From: Rhabdornis inornatus
Taxonomy: Eukaryota; Chordata; Aves; Passeriformes; Rhabdornithidae
DNA: 64,000 nt
NCBI GenBank assembly: GCA_013397075.1
Contig: VWZS01004484.1
Span: forward strand, 1,255,821 to 1,319,820
Direction of reading: 5' to 3'
Position numbers and translations under genes: made by a program. Under the pieces are notes generated by a model. The model was given only the letters and a program-made list of their open reading frames with translations, searched no databases and was not told the origin of the DNA. Of this stretch, positions 34,343 through 48,196 are shown one piece after another. The first letter of the stretch is position 1. The number at the start of each line of letters is the position of its first letter.

Positions 34343-37300
34343 TATCCATGACCTTTCAGTCTGGAGTGTGGCTTACCTTGACTCAGGTTTCTGAGAGCTT
34401 TCATAATAACTTCATTCTTGGTACTTACTGTATCTGGAGACCAAAAAAGAGACACATTCCCAAAGCTGTCCACAAAACCCAGAGCATCACCTGCTTTGAA
34501 TATGTCCTTAAGATGTCCCTGTTCTGTGCAGGACAGATGTTCATGTGACACCCATTCCCACCCAAGAGACATCAGCTTGGACCAAATTTAATCAATTTCT
34601 GTAGCCTAAGAAATTCATGGGTGAAGGTAGGAGCTGATGCAGAACGAGCCATCTTACTGCTCCTTGCAGAAAGGATGTAAATTTAAGATTTTTTGTTATT
34701 CCATTCCCTTGTTGTGTCAGGGCAGTGGAGCACAAGCACCATTCATCCTTTCCTTTTTCTAGTGGATATTCCAGTAGGAACTCTGACACTCCAGAGCAAG
34801 CCACCGTGAAAAATTAAAGGATGTCTTACATCTGACAGTGAAGATATTTATTCCATGTTCCAGACCAATGCACGAGGATGTGTTAGACAAAGCAGTCCCT
34901 GCTGGTTCACCCTCTCCTCAGGATGCCCTGACTGAAGCCTGTATTTCAGAGGTGGGAAGACACTCTCTCCACAAGTTTCAAGCACAACAGAGTGGTAGGT
35001 CCAGTCTAACAAGCCCTGTGGAAGCTCTGTTGCACCACTGAGGGTTTCTTCCTGCTCTGTACCAGCTGTGCAGAAACATCTTCCTAAGAGGTGCATTTTT
35101 ACTTTGATTATGTTTTGGTTTAAATAGCCTTTGAGGCCTCAGTCTGAGCCAAGTATTCCTGCAGGCTCAGTAACCCCACCCACAAAGAAAGAAATGTCCC
35201 TAAACAGCTTCTGTATAGGATGTGAGAGATTCCCAATTCATGAACAAACAAGGAGAAGTAAAAGAAGTTTACAAAAACCAACTGCTTATGTTGAAGCAAA
35301 ATGTTTCTGTGACTTAAAACCTATTTTTATGGCCTAATGGGAGATTATCTTACTAGCTCTGGTGATGGGGGATGCAGAGGACACCTTACAGGTGACTTTA
35401 TTTTCAGCTTTTTTTGGATGCAGACATTGGCAACACAGGAATTGAAGGCCAACTTGGCTTTGAAAGAAATCTTGTGTTCTTCATCTCAGCACTTCATCAC
35501 TACAAAAGATACACAGGAGAGCCTTGGAAATTTGGAAAGCCAGACTTTGCCCCACTGAAGCCATGCAAGTTCAGAATCAATGCTGGGGAAATCAAAGGTG
35601 ATGGATGATGTGAGCATTTTTCATTATAGGGATGGACACATCCCAGGGCACATGGCATCCAGGTGCAAGGGATTGTCTTCATTTCCTTGTTCACACAAGC
35701 TTCTTTCAGCTCCAAAAAACTCATCAAAGCCCATGAGATCGTGGCTGGAACCGAAACACTAAAAAGCTTTCAGCAGTGATAACGTTTAAAGAATAATCTT
35801 CCAAAGAGGAGGTGGGGAGAATGGAAATGAGACAAGATTTCTTTCTAACCCCTGATGTGATGGACAGCATTACCCTGCAATGTGTCTCATTTCTGCAGCC
35901 TCCAAAGCAGAGTCTGTGGAAGAACAGGGCTGGAAACCATTTATATGAATTCTCAGCAGCTGCTCGGTTCAGCCACGCTTGAACCTCTCACTTATTCTTT
36001 GCAAGTCATCTGTAAACAGCCAGGGAAAGGGCTTTTTGTTCTCACAAAACATTTGGGAAGTGCCTCTGTGTGCTAAATATCCAGAATCGTGCACGTACAG
36101 AAATCTATTTGTTCTTCCATTGACAGAACCTCCCAAACATCATTCATAAATAGCAGCTGCCATGACTGCGTGCTTTGAGAACTGTTGAAAATGGTTTTTA
36201 ATAGTTCCCATCTTCATACTTACAGAAAGAAACATTTCAAACACTGAGAGGAAATTTGTGAAATAAGGGTTTTTTTTTGTCCTTTGTACAGCTTCCAGAT
36301 ACGATGTGCAAAAAAAATAAAAAAGCATCATTTGAGGTTCCCTGTAGGGGAAATTCAAAGTTCATCTGCTTGTGGGGGCAATTTAACAAATTCCTCAGCT
36401 AATGTCCAGATCCAACAAGTCCCCCTATGGCTGCACCTTTGTCCACGCCTGCCAGCATTCCTGCTGAACCCAGTTTAGCAGTCTGACACAGCAGCCATGG
36501 TGTCCATTCAGAAACCCGTGGCTGTTTTTGGAATCCAGTCATGTAGGACGTCCCCTCTGCACCGCCTGCATGCGTCACCAGAGCAATTGCCTGCTGCAAT
36601 CCCACTGAGATTGCCAGTGCTGCTCCCAGCCCACCATTGCCATGGATCAGCTCAGTGGAGTGGTTTGAGTGATGAAAACAGGGTATAAAAACCTAGAAAT
36701 GCTGCATAACAACAACAAGAAAATCAGTTTATCCACGTTTGTGCCTCATTATTCCCTGCCTAGAGCATAGATTCCCTTCTCCCCAGATTTTAGGGCGTGC
36801 TGCTCCACAGCCTCTTCTTTTCTCATGCAAATAAGAGCTCCCTGTGCATGAATAAGCAAAGAAGTTTGTTTCCCTCCCACTTTAGAGAATTCAGCCCGTC
36901 TGGAAGCAGAAATGATGTTACTTAGGTGATGGCACAAGGCAGGAGGAAGGAATAGCAATGGCAATAGAGATGTGTCAGAAAGATGAAGGAATAAATCCAA
37001 ACTATTTCACAAGCACTTAAAATACTAATTAGCAAGTCAAGATGCATCAAGGACAGCAGTTATAATTAAACAAATAATTTGGCTGCTGATGCTGCCGGGC
37101 TTGTTGTAGCACAAGCAGTGCCTTTTCATGGCACCAGACAAGAAATCTACATTCATGTCCACCCTCGCTCTCCTTCCAGTTTCCTCTAAGCCATGGGAGC
37201 AACTGTTGACTTCCAGCATTTTCCACCTTTTTATGCAAGAAGGAGAAAGGAGGGAAGCTGCAGGTGGGCTTGGGCTGGCATCCAGCTGGGCTCTGCCCCT

Positions 37301-40300
37301 GGAGGTTGTGTACCCTGAGGTGGCACCAGGATGTGTGGTCACTGCAAGCAGGGAAGATGTGCTTGAGACACAAATCCTACCTGGCCCCACTGCTGCTGTC
37401 TTTCCTCTGAGGTGCCAACCACTGCCCTTCTGCATTTGCCTCTTTCTTATAGAGGAGGTCAGCAAGGACAGCACTTTGCCTTATTTCCATGCAGAGAACC
37501 TCATTTGGTGGCTCCTTCTTCTGATTTCCTTATCCTTGGGCCAGGGATACCCACAGTGCACATCCCCAGTTGCTTTTCTTTACAGAACACCCTTTGCTTG
37601 TTAATAAAATCCAGCGATTTTGCACCTCTTGTTGATGGGGTGAATCCCTCCTGTCTCCTTTAGTGTGGTGCTACCAATCCAGTTCCTTTTCCCTGGTTTC
37701 CCTCTAAATGCTTCACACAACCTGGTGTCTGCCTCATCAGGTCTCATAAACTTTCCTGAGGGACATCTGAACAATGAACAGGCAGTTTCCAAGAGGAAAA
37801 GGTGAGGAAATGGGCGGGACACACACTACCCCTGAGGCATCCCTGGCACCTGCATGATGGGAAAAAATCCAGAGTTTCTCAAATTGAGGGAACTCTGGGA
37901 TTTGATGGTCGCACTTTGACGACTGAACTTGCAGTAGCCACCCGGATCCAGGAGATGTTGCTGTGCCTTCAGCTAAAGGCCTGGAGGAGAAGCATACAGA
38001 GCATGGGGATTGCAAAGAGTTAGAGAAAACATTCTAAATGCTCTTGGAGCAAGTAGAACTGGGGACTGTGACAGCATGAGTAAAAACTGTGTTTGGGACA
38101 GTTCTGCACTTCCCAGGCTGCCAAGTGGAGACAAAGGAGGAATCTAATAAAAAGCAGATGGGTGTCAGCCTCAAGGGTTGGGTCCCTGTTTCTAAGCTTC
38201 TTCCACACCTCAGATGGATGCTGCTTTTCCATACTTGTTGGTCTGATGCCATGCAGAAGGCAGGTCCCTGCCTTAAATTTAAAAAATCCAGTTCTTCCCA
38301 ATTGCCTTTTGACATACAGCAGGAAGAACATCCTACTGCATGGCCAGTTAAGCACAACTATCTAGAGAACAAAACAACAAAATATGTAAACACTTTATCT
38401 AAGCATTTAGACAAGAGTCTGCATCTTATGACAGCACCAAGGCTGTGAGCAAAGTGGCTAGGAGGGCCAGAGAAGGGCTCAAGTCAGAAAGGATCTGACT
38501 GAAGGAAGCACTGACGTGCCCAGAAGTCCTGGTTGAACTGGTTCTGTCCCAGCAGGATCAGTCAGGGTGGTGCCCTGGGGTTTGCTCCGGGCAGAGGCTC
38601 TGTGCTGTCTCCTGTTGCCCCGTCCCAGGATACAGCCCTGGGAACAAGCTCATTCCCAGTGCCTGCAGCAGCCAGGACACACATCCCTTCCCAGGGTCAC
38701 TCCTGGGCTTGTGACAAACCTGGGTGATGCCGGGTGGCCTGGGGGGCCTGCAAACAAATGCTCACCCTATGAGCAAAAATAAGGACAGCCAGGGAGAATA
38801 GGAACGCCAAGATTATGCTTGTTCCCGTGTGCACAGAAGGAAGTGCAACATGGCATTGTCAGCACCCACACAGACCTGATGGCCAAGGTGTGCTGACAGC
38901 CCACCTGACAGCCACCAAGCTCTGCTGGCAGCCAGGAGCACTGTGCTGACCTGTTTGCTGTTGGCTCACCCTGCTGTGTCCGCCCCATCCACAATCCACC
39001 ATCCGCTCCTCCTTCCAAGAGGGTGCAGGACATCCCTGCAGGTCTCAGCAGTGAGGAGAACCTCAGAGCTTGGCACTGCTGCAAGCACTGTCTCCAACCC
39101 AGACACAGGGTGTTTGTTGGGAGAGCCATGTCCCTGAGCCATGGAAGCCAAAATCCCTGTGAGAGCAATGAAAAGAGTGTTTGGGGTAATTAAACTCCTC
39201 TGTTTGAGTTGTGCTCCCTGCCCCAATGAAATTGCCATCTCAATGGGGACAAACAAGATGTTACAGCAAAAACTAAGAGATGATGATAACAGACAGGGAC
39301 ACAAGGGCTGCTCAGAGGGTTGAGTCAGCATGAGTTTGCCTGCAGCACAGGGGATAGGAATGCTGAAATAGCTCTTTGTGAGGCCAGCAGCACTCCAGTG
39401 ACTAATCCCTGTAAAACTCCACTTCATCTGCACTGCTCCCAGGTGAGTACAGGTTTTCCCAGGTGGCAAGAGATCCAGGCTGTGCAGGTCCTATTCATCC
39501 ACCCACTTGTGTGCAGAGTTCTGCACACGTCTGGGGCCATCCACACACAGCCAAGTACCTGAGGAACACATCAAATGCTGTTATTCTTAGAAAGGATCTG
39601 AGTGTACAACGACTAATGACAAAAAGCCAATAGTGTCTAGACACAAGTCTGGTAACAGCAGCTCTTTGTCATGCTCAAGACTGCTGTGGAGGGGATGTGA
39701 TGTGTCAGGAGCACAAGATGCTGCTTTGTGCCCGTGTAATTCCTTACTGCAGATGGGAGACACTGCCTAAAAAATTCAGGGCACCTCCATGCTATGCACA
39801 GAGCTTTGATCCCCAAATGGAAAGCACTCCTCGAAACAGAGCCTTGCTGCTACCACCTCCCTGCCCAGCCTTTAACCTTCCAGGTTTTAGTAACAATATG
39901 TCAAAAATAGACTAGAAATACAGCTAGGATATGTCAAAAAGAATGGAGAGGAGGGGAATATGTGCTGGTTTTAAAGTATTCTGTTTTTCTGACTGAAGGC
40001 AGCTGTGGGCACAAGGGATTAGATGCTGAGCAGCACAGGGAGTTGAAATCTCAATTTGCTGTCACTTCTGCCCATCCTAATGTCTTCACCTTGGGACATG
40101 GACTGGTGCAGGAGGAGCAGCTGGCTCCAGAAGCATGGCATGAGAAGGATTAATGGAGATATATCGTTTGTGGTGACCTTTGTGTTGGCAAGCTCTGCTA
40201 GAAAATCACTACATGGAGGTAGTGGTGAGCAAACACTGGGTCAGCCACGACTGCCAGCCTTGAGCAACTAGGCTGCAGGTGGGTATCTGGATTGGGGAAT

Positions 40301-40424
40301 TCATTTGAAAAGTATTTGCATTCACTGAAGTGTCTCAGAGCTCAAAACAGCCTCAAGGATGCTGCAGAAATGCAGCTGGGGCTCCAGAGGCTCCCAGTCT
40401 GACCTACACCAATTAGCTCTACTG
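34343..40424. other. Gene-free intergenic stretch
   Basis: Six kilobases with no recognised exon, transposon or RNA gene. It is AT-rich and of moderate GC by turns, with somewhat higher GC at about 38440-39100. Open frames are short and unassigned. Confidence 0.5.
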
Positions 40425-40537
40425 AAACAGCTCTGAGCAACCTGGTCTAGTGGAAAGTGTCCCTGCCCATAGCAGGGGGCTGGAATTAAACGATCTTGAT
40501 CCTTTCCAAGCCAAGCCATTGCAGGATTCTATGAAAT
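40425..40537 (+). mobile_element. Short CR1 LINE 3' tip, sense
   Basis: It contains GCTCTGAGCAACCTGGTCTA, GTGGAAAGTGTCCCTGCCCA and AAACGATCTTGATCCTTTCC, and ends GCAGGATTCTATGAA. Confidence 0.88.
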
Positions 40538-42511
40538 AGGGCCATCACAGGGACTGTTTGATCTTTAGTGATCTGATGTCTCAGCTTGCACCAAATATCA
40601 CTTTTCCAAGCAGCACATGAGAGAGTAGGAGCCCCAGGTTCACCCCAGAAAGCATCTTTTTCCTTTGTCCACAAAAAAATGAAGCTGATCCATGCAAAAG
40701 CATGCAGGGGTTTCCAGGTGTGGCTATCCTGGCACCACTGACAGGCAGCAAAGGTCTGAGGCAGAGCTGAGTTTTCATCATGACATTTAACATGGGTGGC
40801 AAAACCAGAAGTTGAGCATCAGCTGTTAAGATTAGATCCCGACGTCAAAGAGTTTGGAATTAGAAGCACAGGCAAAAAGGAAAGCAGCTCTACCTCATAG
40901 CAAGCTCCTGTTTCATTCTTGAGATGCTCTAATTGCTACTATTTTTAATTGCATATTTATACCACAGGCTATTTCTTTCCCTTTAATGAGACAGGAGTGA
41001 AATCGGCTTATAATATTTCTATTTCTTTTCATGAAGGTGTTGAAGTAACTGCCTGCTCATTTTCACTTTTTTAAGGCTGCAGAAAAAGGGAATTGATAAA
41101 TGCCAAAGTAATGAAAAGTCAGAGTTTCTTCCCAGCTGGGAGATTTCAGTGTGGATAAGGGAAGGAGCCCAGGAAAAGGGGGAAAGGTGGCTCAGGTCTG
41201 ACACATGTGAACCCATGGCCACTTGTCCAAAACAGGCTCCACCTGGCAGGAGAGTTCAGTGGGGAACTGTGGCCTTTGACAGAGTTGATGAAACAGCTTC
41301 AGAGCAGCTTGGGTTTAAAGAAAACCTGGTGCTCCCAGGTCAGGGGGTTGGTGAGAAGGCTGGGACCAGTTTTCCTGCACTTGGAAGTTCAAGTAGGAAG
41401 GCATGGCAAGAGAAGTGGTATTGCCTCTTTCAGGCTTGCAGGAGCCCTCCTCTGCTGCTAGTCCAGATCTTCACCTCCCAGATGTTCACCTACCAACCTT
41501 CAGGGTGGATAAGGTGAGGGGAAGAAAGCAAGGCAGGAGGAAGCACCCTCCATTATATAACTCTTAGTGAGTGCAGGACTGATGAAAAGGAATGAGGAAA
41601 AACACCCCAACCTAATCTTTTAGCTTCCAGATTTTAATTTCCTTCAACTGAAAATACAGAAAATTCAAGTTTTCACCGTTTGTGCAAACAGTTGTAAATT
41701 TTGTTGAATCTTTTAAAGCTGACCTGTTACACTAGAGATGCCCAATTATATTCAGGAGGGCAGGCAGAGACACAAGGAAGAAACCTATTTGAAGGGATGC
41801 CTTAGGGATAAAACACATTCTGGGGTGGCCTTTTTTGAGAATTGGCTAAGGCAGGTGGATAAAATACCTAGTGTAACCTATAGAGTGGTAAAGCCAATGA
41901 ATAAATGTGTTTGGTATTATTTGGAGTGCTTTTTGTGTGTTTGGAGTTTTTGTGTCTGTGTTTTTTTGGGTTTTTTTGGGTTTTGTGTGTGTGTGGTTTT
42001 GGTTTTTTGTTTATTTGTGATTTTTTTGGGGGGTGGTTTGTTTGGTTTGGATTTTTTTAATGCCACGTGGGATGAGCACTTGAGGAAATAAACCTCAGAG
42101 GGGCTATTTGGGTACTGTAGAGCAATGCAAAAGGTTTATCTAAGCCTGAAAATCAAGAAATCGCTCCAATGGAAGTCCTGGATGACCTGACAGTGGGCTC
42201 ACTGCTCACCCTTCCCAAACCACTTTCTTCAAAGTCAGATGCCTCCAGTCACCCTCCTTCCCAAAGCAGGAGCAGGACAGGGCTTGGGAGAATCCTGAGT
42301 ACCCCCCCTTGTAGGATCCTCCAGATAGAGCACAAACCACTGACCACTAATCTAACCCAATAATCCTGGCACTTTTCCCACACTTTTAGCTGTCCACCCA
42401 TCCAGACAGTAACACTCCAAACTGGATACAAGAAAATTGCAAAAATCTGCATCAAAGCCTGACTAAACACAAGGCAAGTGGCATCCACTGCTTTCCCTCA
42501 TCCACAGATTT
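40538..42511. other. Gene-free intergenic stretch
   Basis: AT-rich sequence with one T/G-rich low-complexity tract (41928-42059). No gene is recognised. Confidence 0.5.
41928..42059. repeat. T/G-rich low-complexity tract
   Basis: About 130 bases consist almost wholly of T and G, with several runs of six or seven T, G runs of three to six, and a GTGTGTGTGTGG unit. The A/C-rich complementary strand could derive from an old poly(A)/(CA) tail, but no element body is recognised next to it. Confidence 0.85.
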
Positions 42512-42592
42512 AGTCACAGAGTACCCAGGGTTGGAAGGGACCCACAAGGATCATTGAAGTCCAGCTCCTGGCCCTGCACTCTCCCTGAGCAG
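42512..42592 (-). mobile_element. Very short CR1 LINE 3' tip, antisense
   Basis: GTCACAGAGTACCCAGGGTT, GGAAGGGACCCACAAGGATC and CAGCTCCTGGCCCTGCACTC are the reverse complement of the tail of the second CR1 subfamily. Only about 80 bp remains. Confidence 0.82.
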
Positions 42593-45500
42593 TAGGAAAA
42601 GTACTTGTAGGCTGTAAGTCAAGCTGTCAAGAAACAGCTACAGAAGCTCCCAGCCACAGGAGCCACTTGGAAGTTACAAAGAGCAAACTGAACTTTAGGG
42701 TAACAAAAGCTGAACAACAACAAAAAGTGCCCTAAGATGGAACAGACCCTACGAGCAAGCAGCAAAACGCAGAGAAAACCTCATCCCCAGAAAAGCCTGC
42801 CTGTGTAAATAATTCACTAATGGTCAAAAAGACAAAACAGGAACCACCTACTTCCCCAGACTGTCAGAAATGGAGGGGAAAAACAACAATGAAGTCAACA
42901 GCCATCCAAACAAACTGCCCAAACTCAGAACAATAAACCCCCCCTCCCGAACCTGCTGAAAAGACCCCCAGCAATAATGTTCCCTGCTGAAAAGCTATCC
43001 AGAAAAAAAAAATAAAAAGAAAAAAAGAACAAAATTAAGACAGAAGCCAAACAATAGTTTGTTGGTTTCTTGGAAATATTTATGAATAATATTCAGAGGA
43101 AATGTTCTCAAGGGGAAGTCACGTAACCAAGTCCAGAACCCAGGCAGAGATTGGGAAAACAGATGGGTCAGGCTCTCCAGAGGGGATTTCTGATGCCTGA
43201 CAAATCCAAAGCCATCCGCTCATTCCTACCACACACATACATCAAGGCTCTGACAAAGAACAGCCTCGTACCTTATTTACTGGCACTCCTGATGAGACAC
43301 TGGAGTTGGTAAAGCTTTGATTTATCAACTCAAGAGCTGACTGATAGAGAGCCAGCACAGTCATCCAGTTTTCAGAGGGTTTTCCAATCGATTCCCTTTT
43401 CTTCAGCTGAAAATTTCAAATGTTCTTTAACTAAATACCCATAGGATGATTTGCTGTTAACGGTCCTTGCAAGAGAGAATTTTGCACCAGAGGAGATCAT
43501 TTTTGCACAGAAAGTAACAGACCACAAGACATGTATCCATAAGTTTGAATAAAATAAGGCAATAGCGATGAATTCTAGTCCATGAAAAGATATCTTTGTC
43601 ATTTAGCATCCATTTGAAGAAAATGTAATTAAGCACTGAGTTCATATGAAGATTGTAGTATTGTGTTGCTTTCATGTTTTGTTTGACCATATGTAGGAAA
43701 TAATTATTCAGAGGTTATCACATTAGAGCACCTCTTCGTAAAATGCACCTTCCATGCTCCTAATCAATACTGACAATAAAAACCTCACTGAGAGCCTCTG
43801 AACAAGCAGGTACCTTACTCCAAATGTCTACTGGGGAAACAATAAATGAACAAATTCCACCAGGAATAAAATGTCAGCCTCAACGGGCTGCTTGGAGTTT
43901 CTGTTGACACCCACACAGCTTCCCATGTATTGGGAAGTAGTGGTGCTTCTCCCAGCCACAGAAGACTATTTATTTGGAGGTCTAATTGGCATCTTTAGCA
44001 CTTGTAATTGTCTCTTCCCCACAAATTTTGGCAGCTGAGGTGATGAGTGGCCACCCTCTGTTCTGCACCCCCTTGGGCTGTGCAGGTGAGACCCCCAGAG
44101 TGGTTTCACACCCACTGGGGCAGGACAGCATCCCACTGCACAAACACGGGCTGTGCTCTTCCTGCAGGGATCTGTGCCCACCGGGCTGAGGTTGCTCCTG
44201 AGTGCCTCCAATTGCTATGCCAGCAAAGCCCCAGTAATGAATGCTCAGCATCTGGGGGTGTCCTCCTGCCTCTGCTCACAGCAAACAGTGAAACAACTCT
44301 TTTTGTAACTGCTTCTGAAAACCCTTTGCTGGTTTTCCTTAAAATGTAGCTTCAGACATGCCCCATCAGGACTGGGGTCCTTGTCCCCTCAGTGTCCCCT
44401 TGTGAGCAGAGCTGCATTACTGTGGGTCCTGGCACAGGTTCCATCTCCCAGAGTGAGAGATCTGCTTACAGGACACCCGAGCTCCTGTGACATGGCTTGG
44501 AGACTTGTTTACAGTGAGCAAACCCAGCAGCCTGGGCAGACCTGTTGGGACATTTATAATTGTGTCACCAGGCTATGTGAGCCCTGTCCAAGAGCAGGAC
44601 AGGCTGTCCTCTGCCCTTCCCAGCTCTTACCCACATCCTTAACTGGAGGGTGATATCACTGCTTTGCCCTACTCTTCTTTAGCAAAAGAATAGCATACTT
44701 GCATCTGTCACAAATGCACTGAGGCAAACGTGCTGATTGTCACAATAAATATTTGATTTGGGACTTTTGGCCTCAAGAAAGTCACATGATCTCCAAGGAA
44801 ATTTAAATAAATTTCAGGCAAGTCTCCACACACCCCCGTACACAGCCAGCCAGTACTCATCAATCTCAGGAGCCATTCAAAAGTTCTGCAAGAATAAAAA
44901 GTCTGGTTTTACAGACATTTAAAATGTACTGTACATTTGATATCCTGCATTAAGTTTCCAGGAGACATTCCCACTATGTTAATAATCTTTTATCTCTAAG
45001 TAATTCTCATTTCTCACTCACAAGTCACAGTACTATTGAGTCTCTTACAGCACATTTTTCTTAGGTTCCCCAAGTGTTTAAGCCAGGGAAGAACGGAAGG
45101 TCAAAAGAAACTAAGCAACTTGCTGAAGGTCCCTAAAACAAAAAGAAGAGGCAAGAAAACCCAGGTGTCTCCACATTGGCTCAGCACTCTTATAAACAGA
45201 TTCATTTTACTATCCTTCAAAGGTCAAAGCCAAAAAGAGATTGCAAGGAGACAATAAAAATATATGTACACAGAAAACTTTGGACACCAAAGCTAGAGCT
45301 ATGTAGATATTTTAAAAGCCTGAATAAAAGCACTCTCAGTTGTTGACCGTCAGAGCTCAGAGCTCTGGTGTTTTAGGAAACACAGATCCCTTCTAGGTGG
45401 CCCCACAAGACTTGGTGTTGCACAAATGCTGAGAGAAAAAAACCCCACCCTCCTCTTGAGTAGTACCAAAATTATTCTTTTTGGCAAATTGCAGAAATAC

Positions 45501-47455
45501 AAATGCTGTTGATGCTCAAGCAGGGAGTCTCAGGCACCAGAGTCAAACCTTGGCCAGATGGGCCATCAGAAATGAGCACGGAACCTCAGCACCTCTCAAG
45601 CCTTCCAAATGATTACCATCTTCTTGAAAAGTTTGTTTTCCTTAAGAAATAAGAAGTTTGACTACTTTGATAAGGTAAAATAAACAAATAAAAACTCCCC
45701 AAAACCCAGAGAACAAAAGTCAAAACCCACCTTTGAGTCAGAAATGTCCTGAAACCCTGTGCTGGAGAGAGCCCAAGGGTCTACATGTCCCTGCTTAGCC
45801 TCAGGTTGATACCTGAGGGCACCTGGGAAGCAGCACAGGAGCAGAGGGCATGAGGAAAAGCAGAGCACTTTTAAGACTCAACAGTCAATGATTCAGCCTG
45901 CTGTGACATGGCAGCAGCCAAATTCTCTGAGATCCAGCACCAGACCTCCACAGCACCAAATGAGAGCTGGGAGAGCTCCCATCCCAGATGGAGCACTCAG
46001 ACGTGCCCTCCACAATCTCCTGAGTTCTCAAAAAGCTCGTGTAATTTTATTCTAAGCTTTTTCACACTTTAGGACAGGCTAACAGAGCATCCATTATTTC
46101 ACCTCCCTTCCATGTCCTTTCTTTGTCTCCCCTGACAGAATGGGAACACCTCCCATGCCAGGGAGCACTTCCAGCCACTTTGAACACCCACACTTGGCAG
46201 CAATGGGAGGCCACTGTACAAAATCAGTGCTTGAGTCAGAGCTTGGCTTTCTACATGGAAGCTTCCTGCAGGCTCTAATCCCACTCTCCTTGGCCCAGCT
46301 CCTTAGAACCTCACCGCCCAGCAAGGCTCAATCCTCCCCAAAAGCTTCAGGAATCTGTGAGAGGAGGAACCTGCCACACTGTGAGTTTTTACAAGCCCTG
46401 GGTTGCAGCACTCAGGGCAGCTCTGAACGGGGTGGCACAGCTGATCCTCACAGCCTGATCCTCTTCCTAAAGCTGTTCCAGCACTGAGGAACACCCCAGC
46501 TGAATGCTGGGAAGCTTTCCCTCTGGGAGAAGCTAAAGGCAGCTCATCTCCTCAGAGATGACTGTGGCACTGGGTGTTTCAGCTCTCTTGGTGCAGAGGC
46601 TTAGCTATAACTCAGTTTATCAGTCAGCTGCCTCCATCCCACCAGGTTCTCCTGGCAGGGACGTTCTCCTGGCTCCAGGAAGGGACATTCAGTTTGGATG
46701 GATGAACAGTAAGGGTTGCCAGCAGGAGAGATTAACTGCCGAGGTGAAAAGGCTGTCAGCAGAGCTGTGCTGAATGTTTTCAGTGCAACCTGGACCCCAG
46801 ACACTGCCCTACAAGCCCAGGTGGGCACAGGAGGAAGCACAGCCCAGTTTGATTTGGAGATGCACCATTTCTTCACAAACAGGGACTTGGTTTCAAGAGA
46901 TCAGCTTTGAAATAAAATGCTCAACAGCAAGGGAGATTCATGTTAAAACAGGCAAAGTGTTGGATGGTTAAATGCAGCTGTGTCAGCTGATGAACTTGAT
47001 CCAACATCACATCTAGACAAGTTCTACATACGTTCTTCAGAAGCCACTTTGCAGCCCCAAAGTTTCCACAACTAAGGACATATAAGGGCAACATTTCACA
47101 GAAATGGGTGACTTTTGAAAGACTTATTTTGCTTATGTTGTGTTCCAAGGGGGAAGGACACAAGCTGGATAGCTGTTGATTTCTGTTATGAAACTTTACT
47201 ACATCTGAAGTTGTGAGTCCTCTGTGTGTGCTGGTCTTTCCCTACTGCAGCTGATCCACCACCTGAACATCTGAGCAAAACACCGTCCCTGGGTGCTTGC
47301 TGTACTTGCCACCACTCTCCGGGCAGAGCAATGGGATCAGTCCAAGGAGTCAGGTTTGGGAACTGGAGGAGGGAAGAATGAATGGGAACAGATGCAGCAT
47401 AATTCACATGGCTAAAATGTACCCATAAGTTTCCCATGCTTGCCTTCCTTTAGAA

Positions 47456-47456
<1 letters not shown>
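42593..47456. other. Gene-free intergenic stretch
   Basis: No gene or transposon is recognised in this 4.9 kb. It includes an A-rich patch at about 43002-43035 and AT-rich sequence around 43400-43760. Confidence 0.5.
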
Positions 47457-47486
<30 letters not shown>

Positions 47487-47490
47487 TATA
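47457..47490. repeat. (TA)n/(CA)n microsatellite
   Basis: About ten TA units are followed by CACACA and a second short TA run. Confidence 0.9.
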
Positions 47491-47685
47491 AAAAAGCTTG
47501 GCAGCAGTTCAAACCTAAGATTAAAATAATCTCTTTGTGTCATCCCAAAGCAAGAGCAGAGAGCACTCTATGCTTTGCCAGCTTCTCTGCCCCTGCTGCC
47601 AGCACAGACTGTGCAGGCTCCAGCTCCTCCTGGACAAGCAGGAGCCAAGAATGTTCCTTTCTCATAGTCATTATTTGGAGAGATG

Positions 47686-47840
47686 CATAGAATCAGAGAA
47701 TCCAGAATGGTTTAGGTTGGAAGGAACCTTAAAGTTCCTTCAGTTCCACCCCAACATGGGCAGGGAAACCTTCCACTATCCCAGGTTGCTCCAAGCCCTG
47801 TCCAGCCTGGCCTTGAACACTTCATGAAGTCCACAGATTC
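47686..47840 (-). mobile_element. CR1 LINE 3' end, antisense
   Basis: GCATAGAATCAGAGAATCCA, GGTTTAGGTTGGAAGGAACC, CTATCCCAGGTTGCTCCAAG and CCAGCCTGGCCTTGAACACT mark a truncated CR1 in reverse orientation. Confidence 0.93.
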
Positions 47841-48088
47841 AAGCTCTTCCCTCAGATGTGCTTTGCTTGGTTGGGAAGGCTCAGTTTGGGAGATTTTTAA
47901 AACCAGCTACCGGTTCCTAAGCTCAGGGGTGATAACCTGCAGTACACGTAAGTCCAGATGGAGAAGATCCATCAGGTGGTAGCAATAATGTGCAGGAGTG
48001 TTCAGTTTCCACAGCTATGAGAGTCAGTGTTTGAGAACAAGAACTAAATGATAGTAAGCAAATAAAGACCCTGTGGTTTCTTTGTATT

Positions 48089-48104
48089 AAAAAACAACAA
48101 CAAA

Positions 48105-48135
<31 letters not shown>

Positions 48136-48196
48136 CAAAAAACAAAAACAAAAACAAAAACAAAAAAAAAGAAGAAAAAGGAAAAGGAAAAAAAAG
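48089..48196. repeat. (CAAAA)n-type A-rich simple repeat
   Basis: About 108 bases consist almost only of A and C, made of CAA, CAAAA and CAAAAA units, grading into a GAAAAG-type purine tail at the right end. It could be an expanded poly(A) tail, but no source element is recognised at its left edge. Confidence 0.92.

Noticed and set aside
37128..37604. 158-codon plus-strand open frame
   Set aside because: An opposing 145-codon frame overlaps it and neither shows family features; treated as chance.
41738..42091. 117-codon frame with a hydrophobic, membrane-like C-terminus
   Set aside because: The hydrophobic part is a translation of the T/G-only tract, not a membrane segment.
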